This document shows positions 50,519 through 59,075 of a stretch of DNA of 64,000 nt, piece by piece. Source of the stretch: Bacillus sp. HMF5848. Its GTDB lineage: Bacteria > Bacillota > Bacilli > Bacillales > HMF5848. The stretch covers positions 566,001 to 630,000 of the forward strand of contig NZ_RWIV01000001.1 in NCBI RefSeq assembly GCF_003944835.1. The letters are read 5' to 3'. Each line of letters begins with the position of its first letter. The stretch's first letter is position 1. Below the pieces are notes generated by a model. It worked only from the letters and a program-made list of their open reading frames with translations. It had not been told where the DNA came from and searched no databases. Made by a program: the position numbers and the translations under genes.

Positions 50519-51149
50519 GTATATTGCATTTATGAGCTTGGCTGTATTAATGTCATGTCAAGCTTCTGATAACATGACAGTTTCTGAACCTATCAAACTA
50601 GAAACGAAACAAGAACAGCCACAGCAACCGTCAAAGCAACATATAAAGGAAGTTAAACAGACAACGACAGCCCCAAAAGAACCAACAGTCGTCCACATAC
50701 CAACTGGCATCGTACCGGAGCGGATTGTCATACCATCTATACAAGTAGATGCAAGCGTATCGTCTGTTGGTTTGTTAGAGGATGGAGCGGTTGACGTGCC
50801 GGAAGAAACGGATATTACGGGGTGGTTTGAGCCGGGTGCAAAGCCTGGGGCTTATGGGAATGCTGTCATCGTTGGTCATGTAGATAGCTACAAAGGGCCA
50901 GCTGTGTTCTTTCATTTAAAAAAATTAAAGCCGGGAGACGAAATACTGTTATATGGTGAGCATGATAGTACACCATTACGCTTTGTAGTCACTGAGAAAA
51001 AAGCGTATCCGTATGATCAGGCTCCCATTTCACATATATTTGGGTATACTCCTAAGCAGCAGTTAAATTTAATTACGTGCACAGGGTTTTATGATCGGAA
51101 AACGAACACGCATTTAGAAAGATTAGTAGTTACGGCAGAATTAAAGTAA
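50463..51149 (+). CDS. Class F sortase
   Basis: A sortase of up to 228 residues. The catalytic domain (about 85-228) contains GNAVIVGHVDS (catalytic His), LNLITCTGFY (catalytic Cys in the form LITC) and HLERLVV (catalytic Arg). A hydrophobic N-terminal stretch ending LAVLMSC looks like a lipobox; a Pro/Gln/Lys-rich linker follows. The start is unresolved: ATG 50532 gives a signal without its basic residues, while KQKQFRVK upstream would fit a signal peptide but requires TTG or GTG within the end of the preceding gene (50463-50481). No start has a clear RBS, so coupling to the upstream gene is likely. It should anchor the DUF4397 protein. Confidence 0.85.
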   Translation: MVRLVHLYSFVKQKQFRVKYIAFMSLAVLMSCQASDNMTVSEPIKLETKQEQPQQPSKQHIKEVKQTTTAPKEPTVVHIPTGIVPERIVIPSIQVDASVSSVGLLEDGAVDVPEETDITGWFEPGAKPGAYGNAVIVGHVDSYKGPAVFFHLKKLKPGDEILLYGEHDSTPLRFVVTEKKAYPYDQAPISHIFGYTPKQQLNLITCTGFYDRKTNTHLERLVVTAELK

Positions 51150-51152
51150 AGG

Positions 51153-51203
51153 AAAGGTGACTGTTAGTCCGACAATATCGGATGAAATAGTCACCTTTTT
51201 TTT
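51153..51203 (+). terminator. Terminator of the sortase gene
   Basis: AAAGGTGACT pairs with AGTCACCTTT, with a smaller inner hairpin, followed by a T-run. Confidence 0.8.
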
Positions 51204-51224
51204 ACAAAAATACCAGATATCATA

Positions 51225-51253
51225 TTGAAATCTGTTGTGCTGTACTGTATTAT
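51225..51253 (+). promoter_or_regulatory. Sigma-A promoter of the T-box operon
   Basis: TTGAAA (51225-51230), a 17-bp spacer and TATTAT (51248-51253). Transcription would begin at about 51260, just ahead of the T-box stem I. Confidence 0.75.
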
Positions 51254-51259
51254 AGGGCT

Positions 51260-51570
51260 AAATATTGTCGTAATTTTATAATAAATAAAGCCGTGATGAG
51301 AAAAGTAAGATCAGTTCGTTTTTCAAAGAGAGCTTCGGTAGCTGAAAAGAAGCAAAAATGTTGATCTGAATGATGGTCTCTGAGCTTCGTATTCTGAACG
51401 TATCAATTTAGATATCAGTAGGGTGCGACGGGTAGCGTTCTCGTTATAAAACGACAATGGTAGAGCAGTTGCTCATCATTTACTAAGGCTACCTAAGGTA
51501 GTGAAGTAAGGTGGTACCACGTGTTTAACACCACGTCCTTATAAACATGGGGGCATGGTGTTTTTATTTT
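51260..51570 (+). ncRNA. T-box leader, probably methionine-specific
   Basis: The antiterminator consensus AAGGTGGTACCACG (51507-51520) is complete and is followed by a terminator (about 51526-51565, AACACCA..TGGTGTTTTT). Stem I shows the AGTA loop element (51304-51307), the helix AGATCA (51308-51313) with TGATCT (51362-51367), the lower helix GAGA/TCTC and the distal AGAGAGCTTCGG..AGCTG segment. The 3' side of the specifier loop reads GAATGATGG (51368-51376) and contains ATG in two positions (51370-51372 and 51373-51375), both methionine. Uncharged tRNA-Met would therefore switch on the SAM-hydrolase/ECF operon. Confidence 0.85.
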
Positions 51571-51634
51571 TGTAAAGAAAAGAGGTGATGGCTTCTAACC
51601 TTCAGCTGGAAAATCTATGAACGGAGGAGTATAA

Positions 51635-52489
51635 ATGAGACATGCGCTTGTGCTGCAAACGGATTTTGGAATTAGTGATGGTGCTGTTAGTGCTATGTAT
51701 GGAGTAGCAAATTCGGTTGATTCATCCATTCGTATTTTTGATTTAACTCATGATATTCCCCCATATAACATATGGGAAGCATCGTATAGACTTTTACAGA
51801 CAGTATCGTATTGGCCAGAAGGTACAGTATTTGTATCTGTAGTAGATCCAGGTGTTGGTTCAGAGAGAAGAAGCATAGTTGTTAGAACAGCGGATAATAA
51901 GTACATCATTACACCAGACAATGGGACGTTGACTCATGTAAAAGAATTTAGTGGCATAGCTGAGGTTCGTCTTCTAGATGAGACGAAAAACAGGCTACCT
52001 AACTCCGGAGAATCCTACACATTTCATGGCAGAGATATTTATGCTTTTACAGGTGCTCGCCTTGCTTCTGGCACTATTGCATTTGAAGACATTGGGCCAC
52101 CCGCAACTTTAGATACAATCGTTGAGTTGCCGCTATCAAAGCCAACAAGATCAAATAATAGCATAACTGGTATCATCGAAATTTTAGATGTTCGTTTCGG
52201 GAATTTGTGGACTAATATTCATCGTAATCTATTAAAGGAAATGTACATTGAATATGGTGATCGATTAGAGGTAACGATTGATAACGGAACACGTCAAGTA
52301 TATAAAAATATTATGACGTTCGGTAGGTCTTTTGCGGACAGTTTAGTGGGGGAACCACTTCTATATGTCAATTCATTAGATAATTTAGGTGTGGCTATTA
52401 ATCAAGGTTCGTTTGCTAAAGCGTATCGGGTCGAAGCAGGCACCAATTGGAGTTTAACATTACAAAAAGTAAATAAAAAGCTTACATAA
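51635..52489 (+). CDS. SAM hydrolase / S-adenosyl-L-methionine hydroxide adenosyltransferase (DUF62)
   Basis: A 284-residue protein of the SAM-dependent fluorinase/chlorinase/hydroxide-adenosyltransferase fold. Motifs: LQTDFGISDGAVSAMYG (about 6-22), DLTHDIPPYNIWEASY, SVVDPGVGSERR (about 68-79), TPDNGTLT and FHGRDIYAF. The known non-halogenase members convert SAM and water to adenosine and methionine. The RBS is GGAGGAG. It is the first gene after a methionine-type T-box and directly precedes an ECF transporter; I infer that it releases methionine from imported SAM or a relative. Confidence 0.9.
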   Translation: MRHALVLQTDFGISDGAVSAMYGVANSVDSSIRIFDLTHDIPPYNIWEASYRLLQTVSYWPEGTVFVSVVDPGVGSERRSIVVRTADNKYIITPDNGTLTHVKEFSGIAEVRLLDETKNRLPNSGESYTFHGRDIYAFTGARLASGTIAFEDIGPPATLDTIVELPLSKPTRSNNSITGIIEILDVRFGNLWTNIHRNLLKEMYIEYGDRLEVTIDNGTRQVYKNIMTFGRSFADSLVGEPLLYVNSLDNLGVAINQGSFAKAYRVEAGTNWSLTLQKVNKKLT

Positions 52490-52507
52490 GAATGGAGAGT
52501 GGAACAC

Positions 52508-53077
52508 ATGGCAAAAAACACACTATCAACAAAAACAATAGTAGCAATAGGTATTGGTACAGCTGTGTTTGTAATTTTAGGACGCTTTGCTTCTATCCCA
52601 TCAGGTATTCCTAATACAACGATTGAAACGACATATGCATTTTTAGCACTTATGGCGGTTGTATTCGGACCTGTAGCAGGAGGATTAATCGGGCTAATTG
52701 GTCATGCTTTAAAGGATGCGATCTTTTATGGATCACCATGGTGGAGCTGGGTTGTTGTATCAGGGATTGTAGGGTTACTAATTGGCTTAGCTACACGCAA
52801 GGTAAATATTCAAGATGGTGAATTTGGCGTCAAACAAATCATTGCATTTAATATCTCACAAGCTATCGTGCAAGCAGTAGGGTGGTTCTTAATTGCACCA
52901 ACACTAGATATCCTGATTTACGCAGAGCCTGCTAATAAAGTGTATGTACAAGGAATTGTAGCAGGTGTAGCGAATATTGTAACAGTGGGCGTGCTAGGTA
53001 CTATTTTATTAGTGGCTTATGCAAAAACACGTACAAAGAGTGGAAGTTTAGAAAAAGAAGAAACTATAAGTAAATAA
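52508..53077 (+). CDS. ECF transporter S component (UPF0397 family)
   Basis: A 189-residue protein with five to six membrane helices. The signature [40 protein letters not shown] and [20 protein letters not shown] is that of UPF0397 S components, which bind the transported small molecule. ATG 52508 is chosen, following GGAGAGTGG; GTG 52499 overlaps that RBS. The methionine T-box and SAM-hydrolase neighbour suggest SAM, methylthioadenosine or a related methionine precursor as ligand; this is inference. Confidence 0.88.
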   Translation: MAKNTLSTKTIVAIGIGTAVFVILGRFASIPSGIPNTTIETTYAFLALMAVVFGPVAGGLIGLIGHALKDAIFYGSPWWSWVVVSGIVGLLIGLATRKVNIQDGEFGVKQIIAFNISQAIVQAVGWFLIAPTLDILIYAEPANKVYVQGIVAGVANIVTVGVLGTILLVAYAKTRTKSGSLEKEETISK

Positions 53078-53083
53078 ATAGAA

Positions 53084-53113
53084 AGAGGGCTGGTCGATTG
53101 GACCAGACCCTCT
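53084..53113 (+). other. Strong intra-operon hairpin without T-run
   Basis: AGAGGGCTGGTC pairs with GACCAGACCCTCT around GATTG (a few unpaired bases). It lies between the S-component and ATPase genes and lacks a T-run, so it is more likely an RNA-stability or partial-termination element than a full terminator. Confidence 0.5.
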
Positions 53114-53135
53114 CATTAAGATTGTAGGGATTTGA

Positions 53136-54848
53136 ATGAAAAAGGCAGTTATTGAATTTAATAATTTTACTTTTAAATATCGCAGTCAAGCCCAACCGAC
53201 TCTTCATAATATTAATTTAACAATCTATGAGGGAGAAAAAGTCGTGATTGTTGGCCCTTCAGGCTCTGGAAAAAGTACAATTGGCCATTGTATAAATGGA
53301 TTAGTTCCTTTTTCATATAGAGGTGATATGACCGGAAGTCTGAAAGTCATGGGAAAAGAAACGAAGCAAGCGGATATATTTAGTCTGTCAAAAATAGTAG
53401 GAACGGTCTTACAAGATCCTGATGGACAGTTTATTGGGTTGACTGTTGGAGAAGACATTGCTTTTTCGTTAGAAAATGATTGTACCCCGCAACAAGAGAT
53501 GCAACAGCGTGCAAAAGACGTGGCAAAGATGGTAGACATGGATTCGTATATGAGTCAGTCGCTACATCATTTATCTGGTGGGCAAAAACAAAGAGTAGCA
53601 CTAGGTGGAGTGATGGTTGATGATGTGGACATTTTGTTATTTGATGAGCCGCTTGCTAATTTAGACCCTGCGACAGGAAAGCATGCCATAGATTTAATTG
53701 ATAGAATACATAAAGATTTACAGAAAACAGTGGTCATTATTGAGCATAGATTGGAAGATGTGTTATATCGTCACATCGACCGCATCATAGTAGTAGACGA
53801 TGGTCGAATTGTAAGTGACGGAGCCCCTGCTGAAATCCTCTCAACAGATGTGCTTCAGCAATGTAACGTACGTGAGCCATTATATGTCAGGGCGTTAAAA
53901 TATGCTGATTGTGGCATTACTCCGCAAATGAAGCCACAACATATTGATACGCTTCAAATAGACTCATGTAAAAATAAGCTTGTAAAGTGGTTTGAAGCGG
54001 CTACATCCCCTAATTCTAAGCCGTTAACTCAACCTGTTTTACAACTAAAAAATATTGATTTTAGTTATCAATCTACTCGAAAAATATTACAGAATGTCTC
54101 CTTTTCTATTCAAAAAGGAGAGATGGTCAGTATTGTTGGTAAAAATGGTGCAGGGAAAACAACCTTAACAAAACTCATATGCGGTTTTGAAAAACCTGAT
54201 TCAGGTGACATTTTTATAAATGGGCATAATGCATCGAAAGACACTATAAAAGAACGTGCGATGCAAATCGGACTTGTCATGCAAAACCCAAATCATATGA
54301 TATCAAAGCACATGATTTTTGATGAAGTGGCACTAGGACTACTTGTTCGGGGAGTCCCGGCTTCTGAGATAAAAGAACGTGTGGAAGAAACATTACGAAT
54401 CTGTGGTTTATTGCCGTTTCGAAATTGGCCTATTTCAGCATTAAGCTTTGGACAAAAAAAGAGAGTAACTATTGCATCTATTTTAGTGTTGCAACCAAGT
54501 GTGCTTATTTTGGATGAACCTACTGCGGGGCAGGATTTCCGTCACTATACGGATATTATGGAGTTTTTAGTAGAGTTAAATAAACAAGGCATTACAATTA
54601 TCATGATTACACATGATATGCATTTAATGCTTGAATATACACCTCGTGCTATTGTCATGGCAGATGGGCGAAAGGTTGCCGATGAATTATCTGTGAATAT
54701 TTTACACAATCAAACGATAATTGACCAAGCTAATTTAAAAGAAACATCGTTGTTTGCATTGGCTGAGAGAGCCGGGATAAAAAACGAGATAGAATTTGTG
54801 CAACGGTTCATATCATATGATAAGGTGGTGGGGCGATCATGGCAGTAG
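53136..54848 (+). CDS. ECF transporter energy-coupling ATPase, two fused ABC domains
   Basis: A 570-residue protein with two complete ABC ATPases. Domain 1 (about 1-240): Walker A GPSGSGKST (about 38-46), signature LSGGQKQR, Walker B ILLFDEPLANLD. Domain 2 (about 300-540): Walker A GKNGAGKTT, signature LSFGQKKR, Walker B VLILDEPTAGQD. The fusion replaces the separate EcfA and EcfA' subunits. A hairpin and a 58-base gap separate it from the S component; the EcfT gene overlaps its end by 10 bp. Confidence 0.93.
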   Translation: MKKAVIEFNNFTFKYRSQAQPTLHNINLTIYEGEKVVIVGPSGSGKSTIGHCINGLVPFSYRGDMTGSLKVMGKETKQADIFSLSKIVGTVLQDPDGQFIGLTVGEDIAFSLENDCTPQQEMQQRAKDVAKMVDMDSYMSQSLHHLSGGQKQRVALGGVMVDDVDILLFDEPLANLDPATGKHAIDLIDRIHKDLQKTVVIIEHRLEDVLYRHIDRIIVVDDGRIVSDGAPAEILSTDVLQQCNVREPLYVRALKYADCGITPQMKPQHIDTLQIDSCKNKLVKWFEAATSPNSKPLTQPVLQLKNIDFSYQSTRKILQNVSFSIQKGEMVSIVGKNGAGKTTLTKLICGFEKPDSGDIFINGHNASKDTIKERAMQIGLVMQNPNHMISKHMIFDEVALGLLVRGVPASEIKERVEETLRICGLLPFRNWPISALSFGQKKRVTIASILVLQPSVLILDEPTAGQDFRHYTDIMEFLVELNKQGITIIMITHDMHLMLEYTPRAIVMADGRKVADELSVNILHNQTIIDQANLKETSLFALAERAGIKNEIEFVQRFISYDKVVGRSWQ

Positions 54849-55669
54849 AAATGCTATCGTATATTGATAGAAATTCACCTGTACATCGACTAACCGGAGC
54901 CACAAAGCTTTTATGTTTTATTATGTGGACATTTGCAGCTATGTTAACATATGATACTCGGATTTTAGTGGCACTCTTTCTTGTCAGTCTTACTATCTTT
55001 GTTATTTCAAAGATTAAGATACGTGAAATTGGATTTGTTTTAGCCTTCATACTAATTTTTTTATTCATAAATAATATTGCCATCTACTTATTTTCACCAC
55101 AGGAAGGTGTGAAGATTTATGGCACAGAGCACGTATTGTGGGAGTTCGTTGGGAGATACAACGTAACGTGGGAACAAATATTTTACCAAACGAACATTAC
55201 ACTGAAGTATGTAACGGTTATTCCAGCGGCGCTACTGTTTCTAGTTACAACACATCCTAGTGAATTTGCCTCGTCACTTAATAGAATAGGAGTTAGCTAT
55301 CGCGTGGCTTTTTCAGTAGCCATTGCGCTCCGCTACATACCGGATATTCAACGGGACTATCGGAATATAGCCCTAGCTCAGCAAGCGCGTGGTCTTGATA
55401 TGTCACATAAAGAGAAGTTGCCTACTCGTGTGAAAAACGCAGCAGCGATTATTTTACCTTTAATATTATCAAGTCTAGATCGTATTGAAGGAATTAGTAA
55501 TGTCATGGATTTACGAGGCTTTGGTAAACATAAAAAACGAACGTGGTATAGTGCTAAGCAGTTTCAGCGATTAGATTTTATCGCAATATTGCTTATTGCT
55601 AGTTTGCTTGTTATTTCATTAGTAGTTACGTTTTATGATGGCAGTCGGTTTTATAATCCGTTTGTATAA
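54839..55669 (+). CDS. ECF transporter transmembrane coupling protein EcfT
   Basis: A 276-residue membrane protein with about five helices. The N-terminal NSPVHRLTGATKLLCFIMWT and the coupling-helix motif ALAQQARGLDM (about 178-188), with a second SSLDRIEGISNVMDLRGFG, are typical EcfT signatures and contact the two ATPase domains. ATG 54839 overlaps the ATPase gene. With S component and fused ATPase it completes a dedicated (group I) ECF importer. Confidence 0.93.
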   Translation: MAVEMLSYIDRNSPVHRLTGATKLLCFIMWTFAAMLTYDTRILVALFLVSLTIFVISKIKIREIGFVLAFILIFLFINNIAIYLFSPQEGVKIYGTEHVLWEFVGRYNVTWEQIFYQTNITLKYVTVIPAALLFLVTTHPSEFASSLNRIGVSYRVAFSVAIALRYIPDIQRDYRNIALAQQARGLDMSHKEKLPTRVKNAAAIILPLILSSLDRIEGISNVMDLRGFGKHKKRTWYSAKQFQRLDFIAILLIASLLVISLVVTFYDGSRFYNPFV

Positions 55670-55675
55670 TGAACA

Positions 55676-55702
55676 GGACCACCCTAGTTGTTAAGGTGGT
55701 CC
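55676..55702 (+). terminator. Hairpin ending the T-box/ECF operon
   Basis: GGACCACC pairs with GGTGGTCC, 7 bases after the EcfT stop. There is no T-run, so termination is probable but not certain. Confidence 0.5.
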
Positions 55703-55739
55703 AATCAGTATTTGCTCAACGCATTTTTTAAAAGCTAAG

Positions 55740-56402
55740 CTATACCCACTTCACAACATCTTCATATGGTCTGCGAGTTTTCGGTTTTTGCTCCTGTGCT
55801 CGGTAGCCAAAGGCAACCATAACAGAAATACCAAAGTGGCCGTCCTCTAACAAGCCTTCCTCTTCTAGAAGAGAATTCATTTGTTGTATGTTGAAGCCCT
55901 CAATAGGGCAGGAATCAATACCGATTTGTGCGGCAGCTGTCATCATGTTGCCTAATGCTATGTATGTCTGTTTTGATGCCCAATCAAATATGGCACGGTC
56001 ATTTTCGAGTAAGTTAAAATCGGTTTTCTGAAATTCTTCGATTCGTGCAAGGTAGTTTTCCATAAAGTCTTGTGGATGCTGTTTAACATGACGGAAATGG
56101 TTCTGTAAGTAATCAGAATCGTATTTTGTATCTAATTTAGTTCTTGCTAATAAAATGATAAAGTGACTTGCCGCAGGTAACTTGCCAAACGCTCCCCACG
56201 CCGTGTGCTTTATTTTTTCGCGCAGTATATCGCTTTGTACAACAACAAAGCGCCATGGCTCCGTGCCAAATGAGCTTGGAGACAATCGACCAGTCTCTAA
56301 GATGAATCGAAAATCTTCATCAGAGATTTTTTTAGTAGGGTCAAATTCTTTCGTAGCGTGTCTAAAATAAAAAGCGTCAAGTATTTCTTGTTTTTTATCC
56401 AT
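55740..56402 (-). CDS. NAD(P)H-dependent nitroreductase family oxidoreductase
   Basis: A 220-residue FMN-dependent nitroreductase-fold protein. Motifs: FYFRHATKEFDPTKKISDED at the start, LSPSSFGTEPWRFVVV (about 38-53, FMN contacts), and the C-terminal GFNIQQMNSLL and VMVAFGYRAQEQKPKTRRP. It reduces nitro compounds or quinones; the natural substrate is unknown. ATG 56402 follows GGAGTGA. It is a single gene on the minus strand. Confidence 0.9.
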   Translation of the reverse strand: MDKKQEILDAFYFRHATKEFDPTKKISDEDFRFILETGRLSPSSFGTEPWRFVVVQSDILREKIKHTAWGAFGKLPAASHFIILLARTKLDTKYDSDYLQNHFRHVKQHPQDFMENYLARIEEFQKTDFNLLENDRAIFDWASKQTYIALGNMMTAAAQIGIDSCPIEGFNIQQMNSLLEEEGLLEDGHFGISVMVAFGYRAQEQKPKTRRPYEDVVKWV

Positions 56403-56740
56403 GACTATCACTCCTCAATCAGTCTAGTTCTATTTTAAATATAACGTAAACCTACTGCAAACAATTTTAGGTAGGGGAGGGAAACACGCAAACCTATGAT
56501 ATTTGCACCCATACCTAAAGAATTGACTTGTAGTCTAAGATCTTTTGTAGTCAAACACGAAAAAGTTACACTCAAATGATTTGCTAGCATGTATCGGCAA
56601 CATGATATCAACATGATAGTATTTGCTATCACGAGGATAACACTCAGATATAATTTGAAAATACTGAATTTTATTTGACCATATTTTTTCATACGCATAT
56701 AATCAAGTTATTGAATCCACTTTCAAAAAATCCAAAAGGG
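56403..56740. other. Intergenic region, probably containing the deleted part of an oxidase gene
   Basis: 338 bases, AT-rich, without a supported gene or RNA. The fragment of an FMN hydroxy-acid oxidase begins at its right edge, and I see no sequence matching the missing N-terminal part of that family here. Confidence 0.4.
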
Positions 56741-56971
56741 GATAGTGGAATCCGTAGAGGCTCAGACATTGTCAAAGCGATGGCTTTAGGCGCTAGTGCC
56801 GTTTTAGTAGGGCGACCGTATATGTATGGTCTTGCATTAGCAGGAGAAGAAGGCGTGAAGCAGGTGTTTCGTAACTTACTTGCTGATTTTGATTTGACAA
56901 TGGCTCTAGCCGGCAAAAGGTCTGTGACGGAGCTAGATAGAGAGCAATTGAGAAAAATATATAATGAATAG
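56741..56971 (+). pseudogene. C-terminal fragment of an FMN-dependent alpha-hydroxy-acid (lactate) oxidase/dehydrogenase
   Basis: The 76 codons to the stop match the end of LldD/lactate-oxidase-type enzymes: DSGIRRGSDIVKAMALGASA, then LVGRPYMYGLALAGEEGV and a final LDREQLRKIY. The phosphate-binding DSGIRRG and GRPYMYGLA of the FMN site are present, but about 280 residues with the catalytic His and most of the barrel are missing. No start codon with RBS precedes it. It is a 5'-deleted remnant. Confidence 0.85.
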
Positions 56972-57005
56972 AAAAAGTGCTAACCTGAGCGGTTAGCACT
57001 TTTTT
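56972..57005. terminator. Terminator after the oxidase remnant
   Basis: AAAAAGTGCTAACC pairs with GGTTAGCACTTTTT over a 5-nt loop. It could work in both directions and also serve the DUF1287 gene on the minus strand. Confidence 0.85.
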
Positions 57006-57047
57006 GTCATGACAATCTGCGTCTAGCACCAAATGCTTCTCTCGTTA

Positions 57048-57731
57048 CTAGTACTCCCAACGATAATGTCCTGCGATAGGTGTCGTCATTGATGTAAGCT
57101 TTACTTCAGCCGCAAACGGTGGATTGTTATGAATGACATACGGTGTACCGTCTTTTGCACGCTTATCTGATACGATGGCAATATGATGGTAGCCATCTAA
57201 AAACACCACAATATCCCCAGGCTGCCATTCTATTAAATTATCAATATCATATGGTATCAGTTCAGTTGTGAGCGAGGATGTGAACCGTTCAAGAAATACG
57301 TATTGATTGGGAACGCGACGAAAATCAATGTTAGGATCGGGCTTGCCATTCACACGAGGATACACATTAATGTTCTGTTTTATATCCTCATCCATAAGGT
57401 CCTTTAAATATATATCAGCACCTAAAAGTCCACGCCAAATAACATCGGTACACACACCTTCATTTTCAGGTGGGTATCCCCCTGCATAATAATTGCTTTC
57501 GTATTTTGTGCGTTGCTTCACCTCTTGTCGCGCGGCAACTACAATATCTATAGGATCAGCAACCCCATTATTATTACTATCAACTTGTGAATAAGCGACA
57601 GGAACATCAATAGCACTTTTAAATGGATTTTCAAAATGAAATCCAAGAGAATCTAAAGCTATCCCATTTCGATAAAATAAAACAAATACAGTGACTAAAA
57701 CAAAGACTAGTACTATGAATTTTTTAATCAA
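57048..57731 (-). CDS. DUF1287 family secreted/anchored protein
   Basis: A protein of about 227 residues. An N-terminal hydrophobic segment (about 3-22) acts as signal or anchor. The DUF1287 domain (about 55-227) contains NEGVCTDVIWRGLLGADIYL, with a Cys, and WQPGDIVVFLDGYHHIAIVS, with a His pair. This Cys/His pattern is like NlpC/P60-type cysteine peptidases, so an envelope hydrolase is plausible but unproven. TTG 57731 is preferred (AGGTG 7 nt upstream); TTG 57734 is an alternative. Confidence 0.78.
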   Translation of the reverse strand: MIKKFIVLVFVLVTVFVLFYRNGIALDSLGFHFENPFKSAIDVPVAYSQVDSNNNGVADPIDIVVAARQEVKQRTKYESNYYAGGYPPENEGVCTDVIWRGLLGADIYLKDLMDEDIKQNINVYPRVNGKPDPNIDFRRVPNQYVFLERFTSSLTTELIPYDIDNLIEWQPGDIVVFLDGYHHIAIVSDKRAKDGTPYVIHNNPPFAAEVKLTSMTTPIAGHYRWEY

Positions 57732-57823
57732 CAATAAACACCTCACAAACACTTGTATTTCCATTATACACCAATTATTCCTAACAGTGTTTGTGAATAG
57801 TAATTACTAGGCAGGACATAAAA

Positions 57824-57849
57824 AAAGAGAAGTACTAAAACTTCTCTTA
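57824..57849 (-). terminator. Terminator of the ger operon (minus strand)
   Basis: On the minus strand AGAGAAG pairs with CTTCTCT, followed by TTTTTTT, directly behind the GerC stop codon. Confidence 0.7.
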
Positions 57850-57851
57850 GA

Positions 57852-59075
57852 TCACTCGTCTTCTTGCTGCTTTTCTTTTAGCTCATTTAAGTCTGTAATA
57901 AAACTTCTATTACGTATACCTGAACGGCGTAAGTACATATCTACTTCGACTTCAATTTCAGCGCGTTTAAATTCTTCATTCCAAGTTTCCTTTACCTTTT
58001 GAAACTCATCGTAGTGTTGCCGATTCATCGTCTCTCCAAAGCCGAAAATATCAACCCCATATTCTTCTTGCACTTTTCTAATCGTACGTGCAATTTCTGA
58101 TTTTATATAATCTTCAGTGAAACGTTCATATTTTTTTATAGTATCGATTTTGGTAATATCATCACCACACTGCACGCCTTGAAGTCTAGCCTCGCTAACA
58201 ATTCTTACTTTTATATAAGGTCGTTCATGCTTATATTCAACCTCTTGTCTTGAAGAAGAATGTAATACACGTACATCAATAAAAAGCGGATTCTCCTTAG
58301 ATTTGTTGCACGGTACAGATAAAGATGTATGATATAAATCCTGTGTCCATAAGTAATTTCTTGTGTCTTCCAGATTCAGATACCCAACAAATGTATCATT
58401 ATGAAATACGGCTGATCCATAAAACACGACTAATGCATCTAGGTCAAGCTTTTGGTTGTTTTCGATAGATTGCCCTTTTTTAGGGTCTCCTTGAATGGTT
58501 ATTGCTGCTGCGATAGGCTCCTTACCATCTGAAATGATAGCTTCAATAAAGTCTGTCAATCGAACTTTGGGATCACCACCCCATTCATGTAACATCGTGT
58601 CAGCCTGCGTGTGTATTTTTAAGCTAGGGCTCTTTTGAAAGGGATACGTGACTTTTAAAACATCAGATGCTTTTGCATCTTTAACAATCATAATATTGAA
58701 ATCGTTTCGAAATTCGCCGCTTCGTTCAAGAAAATCAAGAAAGCTTAACAATCCCTCAGACGCCAACGCTTCATCAATCACTAATAAACGGGTATGAGAG
58801 TAGATCAGCCTGCGAGTTAATCCTACGTTCATTTTATCTGCTAATTCACTTACTGAGTTTCCTTCTACAGAAAATGTTGTAGCTGGTGTATTCCCAGTAG
58901 CATCCTTTGTTAACTCAGGGCTATTGAGTGATTCGACCGTGAGCTTGTATTTTGCTTTCTCCCCTTTTTCTATGGCAATCCCTGTAGCAAGTGTGATATC
59001 GTTAAGCTCAACTTTATCCCAGCAGCCTGTTAAAACTAGACAACTCATGAGCAGAAACAACAGCTTGTAAATCAT
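57852..59075 (-). CDS. Ger(x)C-family germinant receptor lipoprotein (C subunit)
   Basis: A 407-residue lipoprotein: signal with lipobox LTGC (Cys about 18) followed by WDKVELNDITLATGIAIEKG, the classic GerAC start. The mature part has the three-domain Ger(x)C layout with VEGNSVSELADKMNVGLTRR and SHTRLLVIDEALASEG. It sits on the outer face of the spore inner membrane and is needed for germinant response. It overlaps the A-subunit gene by 4 bp and is the last gene of the operon. Confidence 0.93.
   Translation of the reverse strand: MIYKLLFLLMSCLVLTGCWDKVELNDITLATGIAIEKGEKAKYKLTVESLNSPELTKDATGNTPATTFSVEGNSVSELADKMNVGLTRRLIYSHTRLLVIDEALASEGLLSFLDFLERSGEFRNDFNIMIVKDAKASDVLKVTYPFQKSPSLKIHTQADTMLHEWGGDPKVRLTDFIEAIISDGKEPIAAAITIQGDPKKGQSIENNQKLDLDALVVFYGSAVFHNDTFVGYLNLEDTRNYLWTQDLYHTSLSVPCNKSKENPLFIDVRVLHSSSRQEVEYKHERPYIKVRIVSEARLQGVQCGDDITKIDTIKKYERFTEDYIKSEIARTIRKVQEEYGVDIFGFGETMNRQHYDEFQKVKETWNEEFKRAEIEVEVDMYLRRSGIRNRSFITDLNELKEKQQEDE

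Noticed and set aside
56480-56540. Purine-rich stretch with ACACGCAAACC, reminiscent of a c-di-GMP riboswitch
   Set aside because: The second conserved half of the GEMM fold is not present and no intact gene lies downstream.
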